From Candidatus Ozemibacter sibiricus (GTDB taxonomy: Bacteria; Muiribacteriota; Ozemobacteria; Ozemobacterales; Ozemobacteraceae): 64,000 nt of DNA. Of this stretch, positions 10,401 to 18,538 are shown in pieces. Where the stretch lies: NCBI GenBank assembly GCA_003327425.1, contig QOQW01000011.1, positions 62,001 through 126,000 on the forward strand. Reading direction: 5' to 3'. The notes beneath the pieces are model-generated. The model had not been told where the DNA came from. It saw nothing but the letters and a program-made list of their open reading frames with translations, and ran no database searches. Positions within the stretch are counted from its first letter, which is position 1, and every line of letters starts with the position of its first letter. The translations under genes were made by a program, and so were the position numbers.

Positions 10401-10521
10401 GTTCGATCCGGCGGTGGTCAAGGCTTTCATGCAATTGCGCGACAGCCCATTCTGCCCAGAGTGGCTGAAACAGGACGCCCTCGAAGAGCCCCCGGCCACC
10501 GCCCGGAACGCGGCCCGCTAG
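7459..10521 (+). CDS. Multi-GAF HD-GYP phosphodiesterase-family protein
   Basis: A 1020-residue cytoplasmic signalling protein starting at GTG 7459. The first 140 residues (LLKRFLQRFQKLTGLSLLPF) look like a PocR-type ligand-binding domain. Four GAF domains follow, starting near residues 148, 311, 475 and 648, each with the recurrent GKGxxGWVA or GEGIAGRAA loop. The C-terminal HD-GYP domain begins near 815, with the HD pair at 868-869 (LLHDVGKIG), an HHHE metal-binding stretch, and the GYP signature at 929-931 in DGRGYPAGL. All expected metal and GYP residues appear present, so hydrolysis of cyclic-di-GMP or a related cyclic dinucleotide is likely. Input would come from the PocR/GAF ligands, which are unknown. 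There is no membrane segment. Confidence 0.92.
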   Translation: MVKRIFFEEIVDRELLKRFLQRFQKLTGLSLLPFNERGEAVVGDPAPILGGVNEAEDLVHFPDRQRLSRHDGASLRLLKLELRGHLYGAVLIGPYIGPGDAYTGQAPLPRLTDEQIEAAAEMIEQFFGQQVEIAAEREDLRRKEKILSVLEEASNIMNSSLDFQNLLEFLMDIAIDITGATCGALLLKKEKKRYLEVAVARGKFPQEVKKIRVPIGKGVTGWVARNREPLIVPNVLLEPRYIETPETIYSEMAVPLVVGDRLIGVVAVDSSEMNAFSKEDCTILSTLASMVTKVLENARLLAESQQKIREMTRLFAISERLAGAWGESEGVLDAVLNDAMEAIGCAGMALMFYNSDREDLAMVACRGLPVELEHLRIPLGKGIHGWVAQQRKPLLITDATQDLTIAKHSFLDQFSRSFLCIPLQTPERLVGVLGAYQKREKGVFQEDDQQLLTTIGQLLTAFFENRRLFEDSRRKLEYFSTLYKVSSSVSRTLNISKLFGMILQQVQDVMDVENCSLMMYDAIKNQLTLDAAIGLPKDMVGKIRVEVGEGIAGWVAQHKQPVFLKDISKDERFVHRHGRLDYKTRSVLSVPIMHNKVLLGVLNVNNKRSGQAFTEDDLNLLLGISGQISQALANANLHERTEQQVAELSLIQELGKAINSSLDLDSVLNYFIDMTSRILEADRSTLMLYDEQEKELYVQVSRGFEDKRIREIRFKIGEGIAGRAAELRKPIRVAHTHLDQTYKRLPFSETEKACTLISAPLMNRDHLIGVINCERELDKKGPFTAENLDLLDTLASQASVAIQNARLYNNLLNYYFETIQALAAAIDAKDSYTHGHSRRVTDLSIGIAQVMGLSRDEVHSIRHAALLHDVGKIGISEQILLKPGRLTDEEFETIKTHPHIGAGILDSIEFLKTVCLMIEHHHERYDGRGYPAGLKGEEIPLGARIIGVADSFDAITSTRPYRKPLTFAEASNEILRCSGTQFDPAVVKAFMQLRDSPFCPEWLKQDALEEPPATARNAAR

Positions 10522-10972
10522 GACCTGACGCCACCCGCACGCCCACCGATGCCCGTTTCCCGAACGAGCGGATCGTTCGACGTGGCTGGCGCGGCGGTCG
10601 ATCCGACGCCGGGCGACCGCTGCCTTCCCTTCTCCTGGCAAGCGATGGCGACGGCGGCCTGATCGATACGTTCGGGTGCCAGAAGTCAAGGCGGACGGAC
10701 CGCTCGGGCGGCTGGTTCGATCATCGGATTGGGAGGGTCGCGATGCGGCGACGCCATGATGGTCGCCAACGGCTTTCTGATTGGGAGAAGGTATCAGACG
10801 AACGGCCGAGTCTGGGGGAATGGCGACGAGCGAGGGGATGACCGGCGACGAGGGCGATGCTGGCTGCGAGGGCGAGGGGTGAACAGAGGAGTGCCTCTTG
10901 CCGATGAAAGGCGGTGTCTTCCCCCACTTTTTCTGGGGGGGGGACGACTACGGTCATCCCTCGGAGGTCGTC
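10522..10972. other. Non-coding stretch between HD-GYP gene and outer-membrane protein gene
   Basis: About 450 bases without a convincing gene; the open frames crossing it have no family resemblance and continue as shadows into neighbours. A small inverted repeat, CCCCCA/TGGGGG around a CTTTTTC loop, lies at 10921-10939 just before the next gene. A purine-rich TCGGAGG at 10960-10966 supplies the ribosome binding site of the gene at 10973. No promoter close to consensus was found. Confidence 0.4.
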
Positions 10973-11815
10973 ATGCGGAGGGTCTGCCTGTGCGCGGTGG
11001 TGCTGGTGCTGGTCGCGGCGGTGCCGGGAGCCGCCTGGGAACGGGATTTCGCCTGGGGGCGGCGCGGCAAGATGGCGTTGCGGCCGAACACGACCGCCGA
11101 AGTGTTCGCCTGGCGGACCGAGCTGTTCGGCGACGTCGAGGTGAAAGGCATGGCCCTCGGCCTCGAGAGCGAGGCGTCGTTCGCGGCGAAGACTCGCCTC
11201 GGCCTGACTCTGACCCATGGGCTCTCGGAGGCCAACAATCTGGTGCTGACCTACAACAGTTTCGATCACACCGGGCGGATCCACAAGGCGGTCACCTTCG
11301 ATCGTCGGAACTATCAGCCCGGGGCCAATATCCAGATCCAGAACAACTGGTTCGACCTCGCCTGGTCGCATAACTTCCGGTTCTGGGAGAACGCCGCCGG
11401 GCCGGCGCGACGCGAGCGCCGGGGGGGCTTCCTCGACGGGCTGCTCGGCATCAAGGTCTGCAAGGCCGATGTCGATGTAGCCGGCCTCGAGCCGTTGACC
11501 AACGCGCGCGCCCGCGGGACCTGGAGCGGTTCCTTCCCGATTCCCTACATCGGCGTGGGGGGCGGGAGCCAGTTGTCGCCCAACCTCTGGGTCGATGGCC
11601 ATGCCCGCTTCATCGCCACGACCATTGGCGGCGGCAGCCTGCGCTCCAGCGATATCGACCTCAACGCCGCCCTGCGCTTGAACCCCGGAGGGAAAGACGC
11701 CCAGTGGTTCGGCGTGCTGGGGTATCGCTTCTTCCGGGTCGATGGGGCCTCGGGCGGCGATGATGCCAACCTGGGCTATCGCGGTCCGATGGTCGGCCTC
11801 CTGGGGCGGTTCTGA
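10973..11815 (+). CDS. Predicted outer-membrane beta-barrel protein, family unknown
   Basis: A 280-residue protein with a clear signal peptide (RRVCLCAVVLVLVAAVPGAA) cleaved before WERDF. The mature part alternates polar and hydrophobic residues in about ten strands, with aromatic-rich segments such as WFDLAWSHNFRFW and WFGVLGYRFFRVDG, and it ends with phenylalanine (GLLGRF). That pattern is typical of outer-membrane barrels. ATG 10973 is preferred over an upstream start at 10898 because GGAGG lies seven bases before it and the signal peptide begins there. It appears to be a single-gene unit. Substrate and function are unknown; a structural barrel or a small porin both fit. Confidence 0.7.
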   Translation: MRRVCLCAVVLVLVAAVPGAAWERDFAWGRRGKMALRPNTTAEVFAWRTELFGDVEVKGMALGLESEASFAAKTRLGLTLTHGLSEANNLVLTYNSFDHTGRIHKAVTFDRRNYQPGANIQIQNNWFDLAWSHNFRFWENAAGPARRERRGGFLDGLLGIKVCKADVDVAGLEPLTNARARGTWSGSFPIPYIGVGGGSQLSPNLWVDGHARFIATTIGGGSLRSSDIDLNAALRLNPGGKDAQWFGVLGYRFFRVDGASGGDDANLGYRGPMVGLLGRF

Positions 11816-11850
11816 GCCGGTCGCTCGGTGCGGTCGGGGTCATCTTCGGG

Positions 11851-11959
11851 CGGGGGTCCGACCGGCGTCGCGGGCGAGACGGAGCCCACACCTGGGAACG
11901 TCTCGGCTGGCGCTGATGTCTGGCGGGCGTCCGCCTGGCGTTGCGGGCGAGACGGAGCC
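11851..11959. repeat. Imperfect 36-base direct repeat
   Basis: Two copies of a 36-base GC-rich unit lie at about 11851-11886 and 11924-11959, differing at only about four positions and both ending in GGGCGAGACGGAGCC. They sit in the 268-base gap between the outer-membrane protein gene and the convergent nadC gene. No function is known. Confidence 0.55.
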
Positions 11960-11977
11960 GGCGCTGTCAGCGCCGGC
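11957..11977. terminator. Hairpin between convergent genes
   Basis: A perfect 8-base-pair stem GCCGGCGC/GCGCCGGC around a TGTCA loop, between the end of the gene at 11815 and the convergent end of nadC at 12084. There is no T tract, so it could be a factor-assisted or bidirectional terminator. This is inferred from position and structure only. Confidence 0.3.
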
Positions 11978-12083
11978 CGCGCCGTCGACCACGACGGGCC
12001 GGGCTGGCTGGGCCTCAGGCGTGAAGGGGCTGGCGCCGTCAGCGAAGGCGGGGCGTCGGCGACGAGCCGAACCGGTCAGCGCT

Positions 12084-12947
12084 TCAGGCGAGCCGGATCT
12101 TCATCGAGATGTCGAGGGCCGGCGCGGAGTGGGTGAGGGCGCCGACCGAGATGTAATCGACGCCGGTCTCGGCGACCGCTCGCACGGTCTCGAGGGTGAT
12201 GCCCCCCGATGCTTCGAGAGGCACTCGTCCGGCCACCTCGGCGACGCACTGCCGCATCAGGGCCGGTGGCATGTTGTCGAGCATGATCAGATCGGCGCCG
12301 GCCGCCACTGCTGCGCGCACCTGCTCGAGCGTGGCGGTCTCGACCTCGATGCGCACGGCCGGTCCGCTGCGGCGTCGGGCCTCGGCCACCGCCAGGGCGA
12401 TGTCGCCGCCCATGGCGGTGAGGTGATTGTCCTTGAGCATGACCATGTCGTAGAGACCGAAGCGGTGGTTGACCCCGCCGCCGGTCCGGACCGCCGTCTT
12501 CTCGAGACTGCGCAGGCCGGGCGTGGTCTTGCGGGTGTCGAGGATGCGGGCGCGGGTGCCGGCCACGGCGTCGACGAACCGGCGGGTCAGGGTGGCGATG
12601 CCAGACAGCCGCTGCATCAGGTTGAGCAGCGTGCGCTCGGCGGTCAACAGGGTGCAGACCGGCCCCCGCAAGCGTGCCACCACGGTGCCGGCGCCGACCC
12701 GATCGCCGTCGACGGCCAGCGGTTCGATCGTGGTCGGGAAGGCCTGCCGAAAGGTCGAGACGGAGGCAGCTTCGACCAGTTCGATGACGGGGCCGATCAC
12801 CCCGATGCCGCACAGCACGCCGTCCGCTTTGACCAGCACCTCGCCGATGGCCGGCCGTTCGCGGGCCGGACCGAGGGCTTCGGTCGACAGATCGCGCCAG
12901 GCGGGGCCGAGATCTTCCCGCAGCGCTCGCCGGATCGTTTCCCGCAT
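12084..12947 (-). CDS. nadC: Nicotinate-nucleotide pyrophosphorylase (carboxylating)
   Basis: A 287-residue cytoplasmic enzyme converting quinolinate and PRPP to nicotinate mononucleotide in de novo NAD synthesis. Family motifs are ERTLLNLMQRLSGIAT, ILDTRKTTPGLR, EKTAVRTGGGVNHRFGL, MLKDNHL, IEVETATLEQ and the barrel-end segments EASGGI and YISVGALTHS. Length is normal for NadC and the catalytic Arg, Lys and Glu motifs look intact. The start MRETIRRALREDLG is a typical N-terminus. No nadA or nadB is adjacent; the neighbours face away or converge, so it is probably transcribed alone. Confidence 0.97.
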   Translation of the reverse strand: MRETIRRALREDLGPAWRDLSTEALGPARERPAIGEVLVKADGVLCGIGVIGPVIELVEAASVSTFRQAFPTTIEPLAVDGDRVGAGTVVARLRGPVCTLLTAERTLLNLMQRLSGIATLTRRFVDAVAGTRARILDTRKTTPGLRSLEKTAVRTGGGVNHRFGLYDMVMLKDNHLTAMGGDIALAVAEARRRSGPAVRIEVETATLEQVRAAVAAGADLIMLDNMPPALMRQCVAEVAGRVPLEASGGITLETVRAVAETGVDYISVGALTHSAPALDISMKIRLA

Positions 12948-13139
12948 TGCTTTCCTCCCTGGGTGTGATACCCTGTCGCCAGGCCCTGCGCTCGAACCGG
13001 AGGGGCGACAGCGTGGCCCCCGGCCCGCCCGGCAGATGCGGGTGCCGCCGCCCCCGGGCCGTGCGGGTCAGGAAGCCGGTTCCCAGCATAGCACAGATCG
13101 GGCAACTTTTTGGGCGCGGGCGGTGTCGAATCGAATGAG

Positions 13140-13694
13140 ATGAGCCCACACGTCGAAATCGACCAACCGGTGATCGAACGCGCGAAGGCCGGCGATGCCC
13201 GGGCCTTCGCGGCGATCTACCACGCCTATGCGGCGCTGGTGTTCAGCGTGGCTTTGCGCATCTCCCGGGTCTGGCAGGACGCCGAGGAGATCACGCAGGA
13301 AGTCTTCCTCACCCTGTTCCGCAAATTCTCGCAGTTCAACTTCCTGTCGTCGCTGAAGACCTGGCTCTACCGGATCGCGGTCAACACCGCGCTCAACGCT
13401 CGTCGCGGCCACCTCCGCGAGGAGGCCCGCCGGCTCGTCTACCAGAAGTCCGCCATCCTGGGCCGGGGGGCGGTCACGGACCCCGCGGCTCAGGTGGAGG
13501 CCGAGGCCGAGGCCAACGCCCTGCTCGACCTGCTGCCGCCGGAGCAGCGGGTCTGCCTGGTTCTGCGCACGATCGAAGGGCTGTCCTACCAGGAGATTGC
13601 CGAGGTGCTGCAGATCAACATCAATACTGTCCGGTCACGCTTGAAGCGCGGCAGGGAGACCCTCCTTGCCTGGAAGCAGGGGGAAGCGAAATGA
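13140..13694 (+). CDS. ECF-type RNA polymerase sigma factor
   Basis: A 184-residue extracytoplasmic-function sigma factor. Region 2 begins at AKAGDARAFAAIYHAYAALVFSVALR and contains the DAEEITQEVFL core. Region 4 is LPPEQRVCLVLRTIEGLSYQEIAEVL with the recognition helix NTVRSRLKRGRE. ATG 13140 is chosen; a TTG further upstream is in frame but less likely. The stop overlaps the start of the anti-sigma gene at 13691 (ATGA), so the pair is translationally coupled. By analogy it is held inactive by that membrane partner and probably controls its own operon and envelope genes. Confidence 0.93.
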   Translation: MSPHVEIDQPVIERAKAGDARAFAAIYHAYAALVFSVALRISRVWQDAEEITQEVFLTLFRKFSQFNFLSSLKTWLYRIAVNTALNARRGHLREEARRLVYQKSAILGRGAVTDPAAQVEAEAEANALLDLLPPEQRVCLVLRTIEGLSYQEIAEVLQININTVRSRLKRGRETLLAWKQGEAK

Positions 13695-14245
13695 ACTGCG
13701 AACACTGGCGCGATCTCATCCTGACCGATCATCTCGATGGCGAGATCGCTCCTGCCGATCGGGAGGCGTTGAACGCCCACGTGGCCGTCTGCCCGGCCTG
13801 CCGGGAACTGATGGAACAGGCGCCGGCCGCCCTGATCGAGCCCTTCGCCCGCCTGGAGCGGGTGGCTCCGCCCCCCGCCGTCTGGGAGAAGATCGCGGTC
13901 GAAATGGGCATCGATCCATCGGTCGGAAGGGAGGACCCTGCGCCGCCCCCGCCATCCCTCGAGCCGACGGAGCCCGGGCCGTCAGGGTGCGGCCCCTGGC
14001 TGCTGGCGGGGGCGGTGGCGGCCGGGTTCATCCTGGTGGCCGCGGTCGCCTTCTGGCTCATGATCTGGGCCTGGCCAGCTCCGCCGGTGGTGCCGCCGCC
14101 CACGGTCACCCTGCCCGGGGTCGCCACGCCGAGCCAGGTTTCTCCCGCCCGTCCGGTGGTCGAGCCGGTTCCGGTCGATGGTTCGGCATCGGCAGGAATT
14201 TCTTCGAGCGCGGAACTTTTTGACGCCGAGCGGACGTCCAAGTAG
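13691..14245 (+). CDS. Membrane anti-sigma factor with zinc-binding (ZAS) domain
   Basis: A 184-residue anti-sigma factor for the preceding ECF sigma. The N-terminus carries the zinc anti-sigma motif His30-x3-Cys34-x2-Cys37 (NAHVAVCPACREL) in a cytoplasmic helical domain. A proline-rich linker and one membrane helix (LLAGAVAAGFILVAAVAFWLM) follow. The C-terminal extracytoplasmic tail is about 60 residues, Pro/Val/Ser-rich and without a recognisable domain. Regulation in this class is by stress-induced proteolysis or conformational change. It overlaps the sigma gene by four bases. Confidence 0.9.
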   Translation: MNCEHWRDLILTDHLDGEIAPADREALNAHVAVCPACRELMEQAPAALIEPFARLERVAPPPAVWEKIAVEMGIDPSVGREDPAPPPPSLEPTEPGPSGCGPWLLAGAVAAGFILVAAVAFWLMIWAWPAPPVVPPPTVTLPGVATPSQVSPARPVVEPVPVDGSASAGISSSAELFDAERTSK

Positions 14246-14544
14246 GTAGACGCACCCCGGAGCCGACCTGACGGCTTGTCTTCTGGCGGTTCGTCCGTTC
14301 GTCCCGTCGCTGGTCCCGTTTCCTGTTCCGTTTCCGTTCCTGTTTCCCGTTTCCTGACCCTTCTGGCGACCGGGGTCGAGCGATGGCCGAGCTGCCGGTG
14401 GCAGTTCGATGGTCGGTTCTTCGGGGGTGCCATCACGGTGAAAGGAGGGTGGAACATCGTCCCGGCGTCCGTCACGGAGGACGGAACGACCGACGGGGAA
14501 TCGCCCCGCGGCGCCCCGGCGGATCACGCGGAAAGGAGCACGAT

Positions 14545-15459
14545 ATGAGTATCGGTGCGATCGGTGGGTTGGTGCAACCCACGCTTCAGGAACGCATCCA
14601 GGCGTTCAAACAAGGAACCGGCACCTTGCAGAAGGCCGATCTGGTCGACCTCAAGACCGGGGTCGAAGCGGTGGCCCCCCAGGCCGGCCGGCCCCTTCAG
14701 GCCATTCTCGATGCCTTCGACCGGATCGATCAGAACCAGGACGGCATCAGCGCCCAGGAGCTGGCCCAGTTTGCCGGGGCCAAGGCTCCGCCCGCCCGGC
14801 CCGGCCCGGCGGATGGGCCTCCTCCTCGCGGGGTGGGCGGTGGCGGCCTGCCTGTCATGGTGGTCATGATGTCCCAGGGCGGCGCCTCGCCGACGGTGGC
14901 CACCGGAACCCCGCAGGGAGGCGGAGAGCCCAAGGCCGTCTCCAAAGAAGACCTGCTGAACCTCAAAGACCTGCTGGAAAAGGCCGGTCTGAACGTGCCC
15001 GAGGAGCTGCAGACCCTGATCGATTCCTTCGACAGGCTCGACGCTGATCGGAGCGGCACCCTGAGTCTGCCCGAAGTGCGGGAGGCGATGAAGGACCAGC
15101 CGTTGCCGGCCCAACCCCCTGCCGAAGCCCTGTCTGGCAGTCGCGCGGCGGGACGGGCGGGCGGTTCCCTGGGCGCCCAGCTCAAGGACCTGCTGGCGCG
15201 GGTCGGTCAGGCGCTGGCCAGTGCCCTGGCGGCCGCCGAGGGACCGTCTGTCGATGGTCGGGAGACAGCTGGTGCCCCTGGAGGAGCACCCGTTGAGGCG
15301 GCGCCCGGGCAGATGGAAGAGCAGCAGGGCAGCGTGCGGTTCTCGCTGCGGGCTTCGGTGAGCGAAGTGTCGGCCCAGGCCCGGCGGGCCTACGGCCAGA
15401 CGACTGCGGTCAGCTATGCCGCCGAGGCGTCTGTCTCTATGGTCGATCTGAAGGTCTGA
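14545..15459 (+). CDS. EF-hand calcium-binding protein
   Basis: A 304-residue protein containing two EF-hand loops, DRIDQNQDGISAQE near residue 68 and DRLDADRSGTLSLPE near 170, each preceded by a helix (LQAILDAF, LQTLIDSF). The arrangement looks like an internal duplication. Between and after them are Pro/Gly/Ala-rich linkers. There is no classical signal peptide. ATG 14545 has the strong site GGAAAGGAGCACGAT; the frame is open further upstream but that start is poor. A calcium-dependent structural or regulatory role is inferred from the loops alone. It follows the anti-sigma gene after about 300 bases of pyrimidine-rich non-coding DNA (14246-14544), in which nothing else was recognised. Confidence 0.75.
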   Translation: MSIGAIGGLVQPTLQERIQAFKQGTGTLQKADLVDLKTGVEAVAPQAGRPLQAILDAFDRIDQNQDGISAQELAQFAGAKAPPARPGPADGPPPRGVGGGGLPVMVVMMSQGGASPTVATGTPQGGGEPKAVSKEDLLNLKDLLEKAGLNVPEELQTLIDSFDRLDADRSGTLSLPEVREAMKDQPLPAQPPAEALSGSRAAGRAGGSLGAQLKDLLARVGQALASALAAAEGPSVDGRETAGAPGGAPVEAAPGQMEEQQGSVRFSLRASVSEVSAQARRAYGQTTAVSYAAEASVSMVDLKV

Positions 15460-15660
15460 TCCTCGTCTCAACGATTTCGTCACATTCCCGTCGCCCTGGG
15501 TGTCGATCCCTGGCGGATCGGCTTCCGGGGCGTTTTTTCGTCGGCCGGCCTTCCCATTCCCAAGAGGATCTTGAGACTCTGGCGCGATTCCGGTTCTCCT
15601 TTGGAGATCGGGTCGGTTCGGCATTTGCAGGGGTCGGGGGAATCTGGTACAGTGCCCCAC

Positions 15661-17085
15661 ATGGGCACCTGTCGCTTCATCGCCAGTGCGCTTCTGATGT
15701 CGTGGTTCGCCGCGTGCCCCGCCGAGGCGCAGCCGGTCGCCAGCTCGTCTCGCCCCGCCGTCGTCGCTGCCAACACCGAGCAGGCGAGGGCCCCTGCCGC
15801 TGAGCGTGCGGTCGTACGCCCCTGGTCGCTCGAAGACTGCCTGCTGTATGGCCTGTCCCATCATCCGTCGATCCGGCAGGCGGCCGGGGCGGTCGAGTCG
15901 GCGCGGGCCCGCCTCGGCAGCTCCCGCGCGACGCTGGGCACCAAGGTGACCGCCAGCGGGGCGTTTTCCCGGCGGCGCACCGAGTATGCGCGCGCCTGGG
16001 CCAATGCGCGCATTCCCGGCGGCACCGACGATCTGGTCGACAGTACCTCGGAATCGCTCGGCGCCCGCAAGGTGCTGACCGATTTCGGCCGGACGGCCAC
16101 CCGGCTGCAGAGCCTCGGCCTCGATCTGCGGGGCGCCCGCGAAGACCTGCGCTGGACCGAGGTGCAACTGGCGGCCGAGATCAAGATCGCCTGGTTGCGG
16201 GCCCTGCGGGCCAAGGCGCTGCTGGCCGTGCAGGAAGAGAATCTCGCCCGGTTCCAGCAGCATCTCGACAAAGTGAGAAGCTTCGTCGAGGTCGGCAGCA
16301 AGCCGCCCTACGACATCACCAAGGCCGAAGTCGACGTGGCCAACGCCCGGGTCTCCCTGATCGGGGCCGAAAGCGCCTTCCGCAATGCCTTGTCGGGGCT
16401 GCGCAAGACGGTCGGCACCGCCGAGGACCTCACTGTCGAGGCGGCCGACGTGACCGTCGAAGCGGTCGACGTGGCCTCGCGGCCAGCCATCCCTGATCTG
16501 GCCATCGACCGTCTGCTGGCCGAAGCGCTGGCGCGGCCCGACCTGCGCGCCGGACGACTGGCGTTGGAAGCGGCCCGCTCGCGCCTGCGCGAGGCCCGGC
16601 TGGGGAAGCAACCCACGCTGTCGGCCTCGGCCGACTACTCCTGGAGCGGTTCGGTGACCCCCCTCGACCGCGGGTATACGCTGGGGCTGTCGCTCAGCGC
16701 TCCGCTCCTGGATGGACGGGCCACCGAGTTCGCCGTGCGGGAAGCGAAGGCCGGCTGCGACGTGGCCGCGGGCCGGCTCGACCAACTGGCCTTGACGCTG
16801 CGCCACGAGATCGAAACCGCTGTGACCGGCGTGCTCGATGCCCGTCAGCGCTACGAAGCGGCCGTGATCCTGGTGCGACAGGCCAGCGAGACCCTCGAAC
16901 TGGCCGAGGGGCGCTACGAAGCCGGTCTCGGCTCGCCGCTCGAATTGACCGATGCGCGCACCGGGTTCGCCAGTGCGCGGGGCAGCCTGGTGGCCGCCTA
17001 TTTCGACGAACGGATCGCCCTGGCCACGCTCGACCGCGTGCTGGGGCGCTTCCCCCCCGAAATGCAGGGCTGGGAGGAGAAGTGA
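15661..17085 (+). CDS. TolC-family outer-membrane efflux channel
   Basis: A 474-residue TolC-like protein. A signal peptide (FIASALLMSWFAACPAEA) precedes the characteristic ALxxHPSIRQ start (LEDCLLYGLSHHPSIRQAAG) and two repeats of long coiled-coil helices rich in Ala/Arg/Glu. The GSPLELTDARTGFASARG segment near the C-terminus matches the second TolC repeat. It would form the outer-membrane exit duct for the transporter encoded immediately downstream. ATG 15661 is chosen because the signal peptide begins there. The adaptor gene starts four bases after its stop, so they form one operon. Confidence 0.93.
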   Translation: MGTCRFIASALLMSWFAACPAEAQPVASSSRPAVVAANTEQARAPAAERAVVRPWSLEDCLLYGLSHHPSIRQAAGAVESARARLGSSRATLGTKVTASGAFSRRRTEYARAWANARIPGGTDDLVDSTSESLGARKVLTDFGRTATRLQSLGLDLRGAREDLRWTEVQLAAEIKIAWLRALRAKALLAVQEENLARFQQHLDKVRSFVEVGSKPPYDITKAEVDVANARVSLIGAESAFRNALSGLRKTVGTAEDLTVEAADVTVEAVDVASRPAIPDLAIDRLLAEALARPDLRAGRLALEAARSRLREARLGKQPTLSASADYSWSGSVTPLDRGYTLGLSLSAPLLDGRATEFAVREAKAGCDVAAGRLDQLALTLRHEIETAVTGVLDARQRYEAAVILVRQASETLELAEGRYEAGLGSPLELTDARTGFASARGSLVAAYFDERIALATLDRVLGRFPPEMQGWEEK

Positions 17086-17089
17086 GCCG

Positions 17090-18523
17090 ATGAGGAAGGG
17101 GTGCCTGCTCTTCGTTCTGCTCGCCGTGGCGGCGCTGGCCGCGCTCGGCTACTGGTATTACCAGCGCAGTCGACGGCCTCCCACCTGGGTCACGCAGCCC
17201 GTCGAGGTGGGCGAGGTGCGGCAGACGGTGTCGGCTTCCGGCGCGCTCGATGCGCTGACCAAGGTCGAGGTCGGCTGCCAGATCAGCGGCATCATCGCCT
17301 CGATCGCGGTCGATTTCAACGATCGGGTGGCGGCAGGACAGCCGATCGCCTTGATCGATCCGTCGACGTTCCAGGCCCAGGTGCAGCAGGCGGTGGCCAA
17401 TCTCGAAAGCGCCCGCGCCAGCGAACGGTCGGTGGCGGCGCAGATCCAGATGCAGCAGGCCAATCTGGCCAATCTCGGCGCCGATGACAAGGTCGCTCGC
17501 GCCAACCTCGCCAAGGCCCAGGCGGCCTGCGCCGAAGCCGAACGCAACTATCGGCGGATCGCCGATCTGGCCGGGCGCAAGCTGGTGTCGGCCGCCGATC
17601 TCGACACCGCCAGCACCACCCTGCAATCGCAGAAGGCCGCGGTCGAAGCCGCCACCGCCCAGGTCGAAGCGGTGGGGTTCAAACGCCAGGCGCTCCAGGC
17701 CCAGATCGAGGCCAGTCGCGCCGAGCTGGAAGGGGCCCGGGCCCGGGTCCGCCAGATGGAGGCGCAACTGGCGGTGGCCGAGATCAATCTCAGCCGCACC
17801 CGCATCTACTCGCCCATCGATGGCGTCGTCATCTCGCGCAAGGTCGACGTCGGGCAGACCGTGGCCGCCAGCCTGCAGGCGCCGACCTTGTTCACCATCG
17901 CCAACGATCTGCGCAAGATGATGATCAATACGGCGGTCGACGAGGCCGACATCGGCAAGGTGCGCGAGGGCCAGGAGGTCGCCTTCACCGTCGATGCCTT
18001 CAAGGGGCGCACCTTCCGCGGAACGGTGGGGCAGGTGCGGCTGTCGCCCACCATCACCCAGAACGTCGTGACCTATGCCGTCATCGTCAACGTCGACAAT
18101 GACGATCTGAGCTTGCTGCCTGGCATGACCGCCAACGTCGAGATCCTGGTCGATCGACGCGAGAACGTCTTGCGCGTGCCGACGCGCGCGCTGTTCTTCA
18201 AGCCGTCCCCCGCCTGGACCCCGGCCCGCCTGCCGGCGCTGCCCGAGGGAGCCACCAATACGGCCGTGCTGTGGCGCCTGGGGCGGGGCGGGCTTCCCCA
18301 CCCGGTGGCGGTCGAGACCGGTCTGGCCAACAACCAATTCACCGAACTGGTGGCCGGCGAGCTGGCTTCGGGGGACGCCGTCATCGTCGAGGAACGCCAG
18401 GAGACCGGCGGAGCGGGCAACAACCGCGCTGGCGGCTGGGGTGGCTCCGGCGGCCGGAACGAACGCGGCAACCGGTCCGGCGGCGGTGGCGGGGTGCCGG
18501 GCGTGCGCATCCGCCTCCGCTGA
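17090..18523 (+). CDS. Periplasmic adaptor (HlyD/MacA-family membrane fusion protein)
   Basis: A 477-residue membrane-fusion protein linking the inner-membrane ABC transporter to the TolC channel. It has an N-terminal membrane anchor (LLFVLLAVAALAALGYWYY), a lipoyl half-motif (VSASGALDALTKVEVGCQ), a long coiled-coil hairpin (about residues 100-230), the second lipoyl half (IYSPIDGVVISRKVDVGQTV), then beta-barrel and membrane-proximal segments. The last 40 residues are Gly/Asn/Arg-rich low complexity (NNRAGGWGGSGG), which is unusual for the family. The ATPase gene follows after 15 bases. Confidence 0.94.
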   Translation: MRKGCLLFVLLAVAALAALGYWYYQRSRRPPTWVTQPVEVGEVRQTVSASGALDALTKVEVGCQISGIIASIAVDFNDRVAAGQPIALIDPSTFQAQVQQAVANLESARASERSVAAQIQMQQANLANLGADDKVARANLAKAQAACAEAERNYRRIADLAGRKLVSAADLDTASTTLQSQKAAVEAATAQVEAVGFKRQALQAQIEASRAELEGARARVRQMEAQLAVAEINLSRTRIYSPIDGVVISRKVDVGQTVAASLQAPTLFTIANDLRKMMINTAVDEADIGKVREGQEVAFTVDAFKGRTFRGTVGQVRLSPTITQNVVTYAVIVNVDNDDLSLLPGMTANVEILVDRRENVLRVPTRALFFKPSPAWTPARLPALPEGATNTAVLWRLGRGGLPHPVAVETGLANNQFTELVAGELASGDAVIVEERQETGGAGNNRAGGWGGSGGRNERGNRSGGGGGVPGVRIRLR

Positions 18524-18538
18524 GACTCGCATCCTGCG

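Noticed and set aside
7312-10689. A long minus-strand open frame opposite the HD-GYP gene
   Set aside because: Composition is that of an antisense shadow and no domain is recognisable, whereas the plus strand encodes GAF and HD-GYP motifs.
14246-14544. A pyrimidine-rich stretch upstream of the EF-hand gene as riboswitch or small RNA
   Set aside because: No conserved riboswitch core or convincing paired structure was recognised.
15480-15545. A T6 run after the EF-hand gene as terminator
   Set aside because: No stable stem directly before the T run could be drawn, so it is not listed as a terminator.
14524-16806. A 760-codon minus-strand frame across the EF-hand and TolC genes
   Set aside because: It overlaps two well-supported genes and has no family resemblance.
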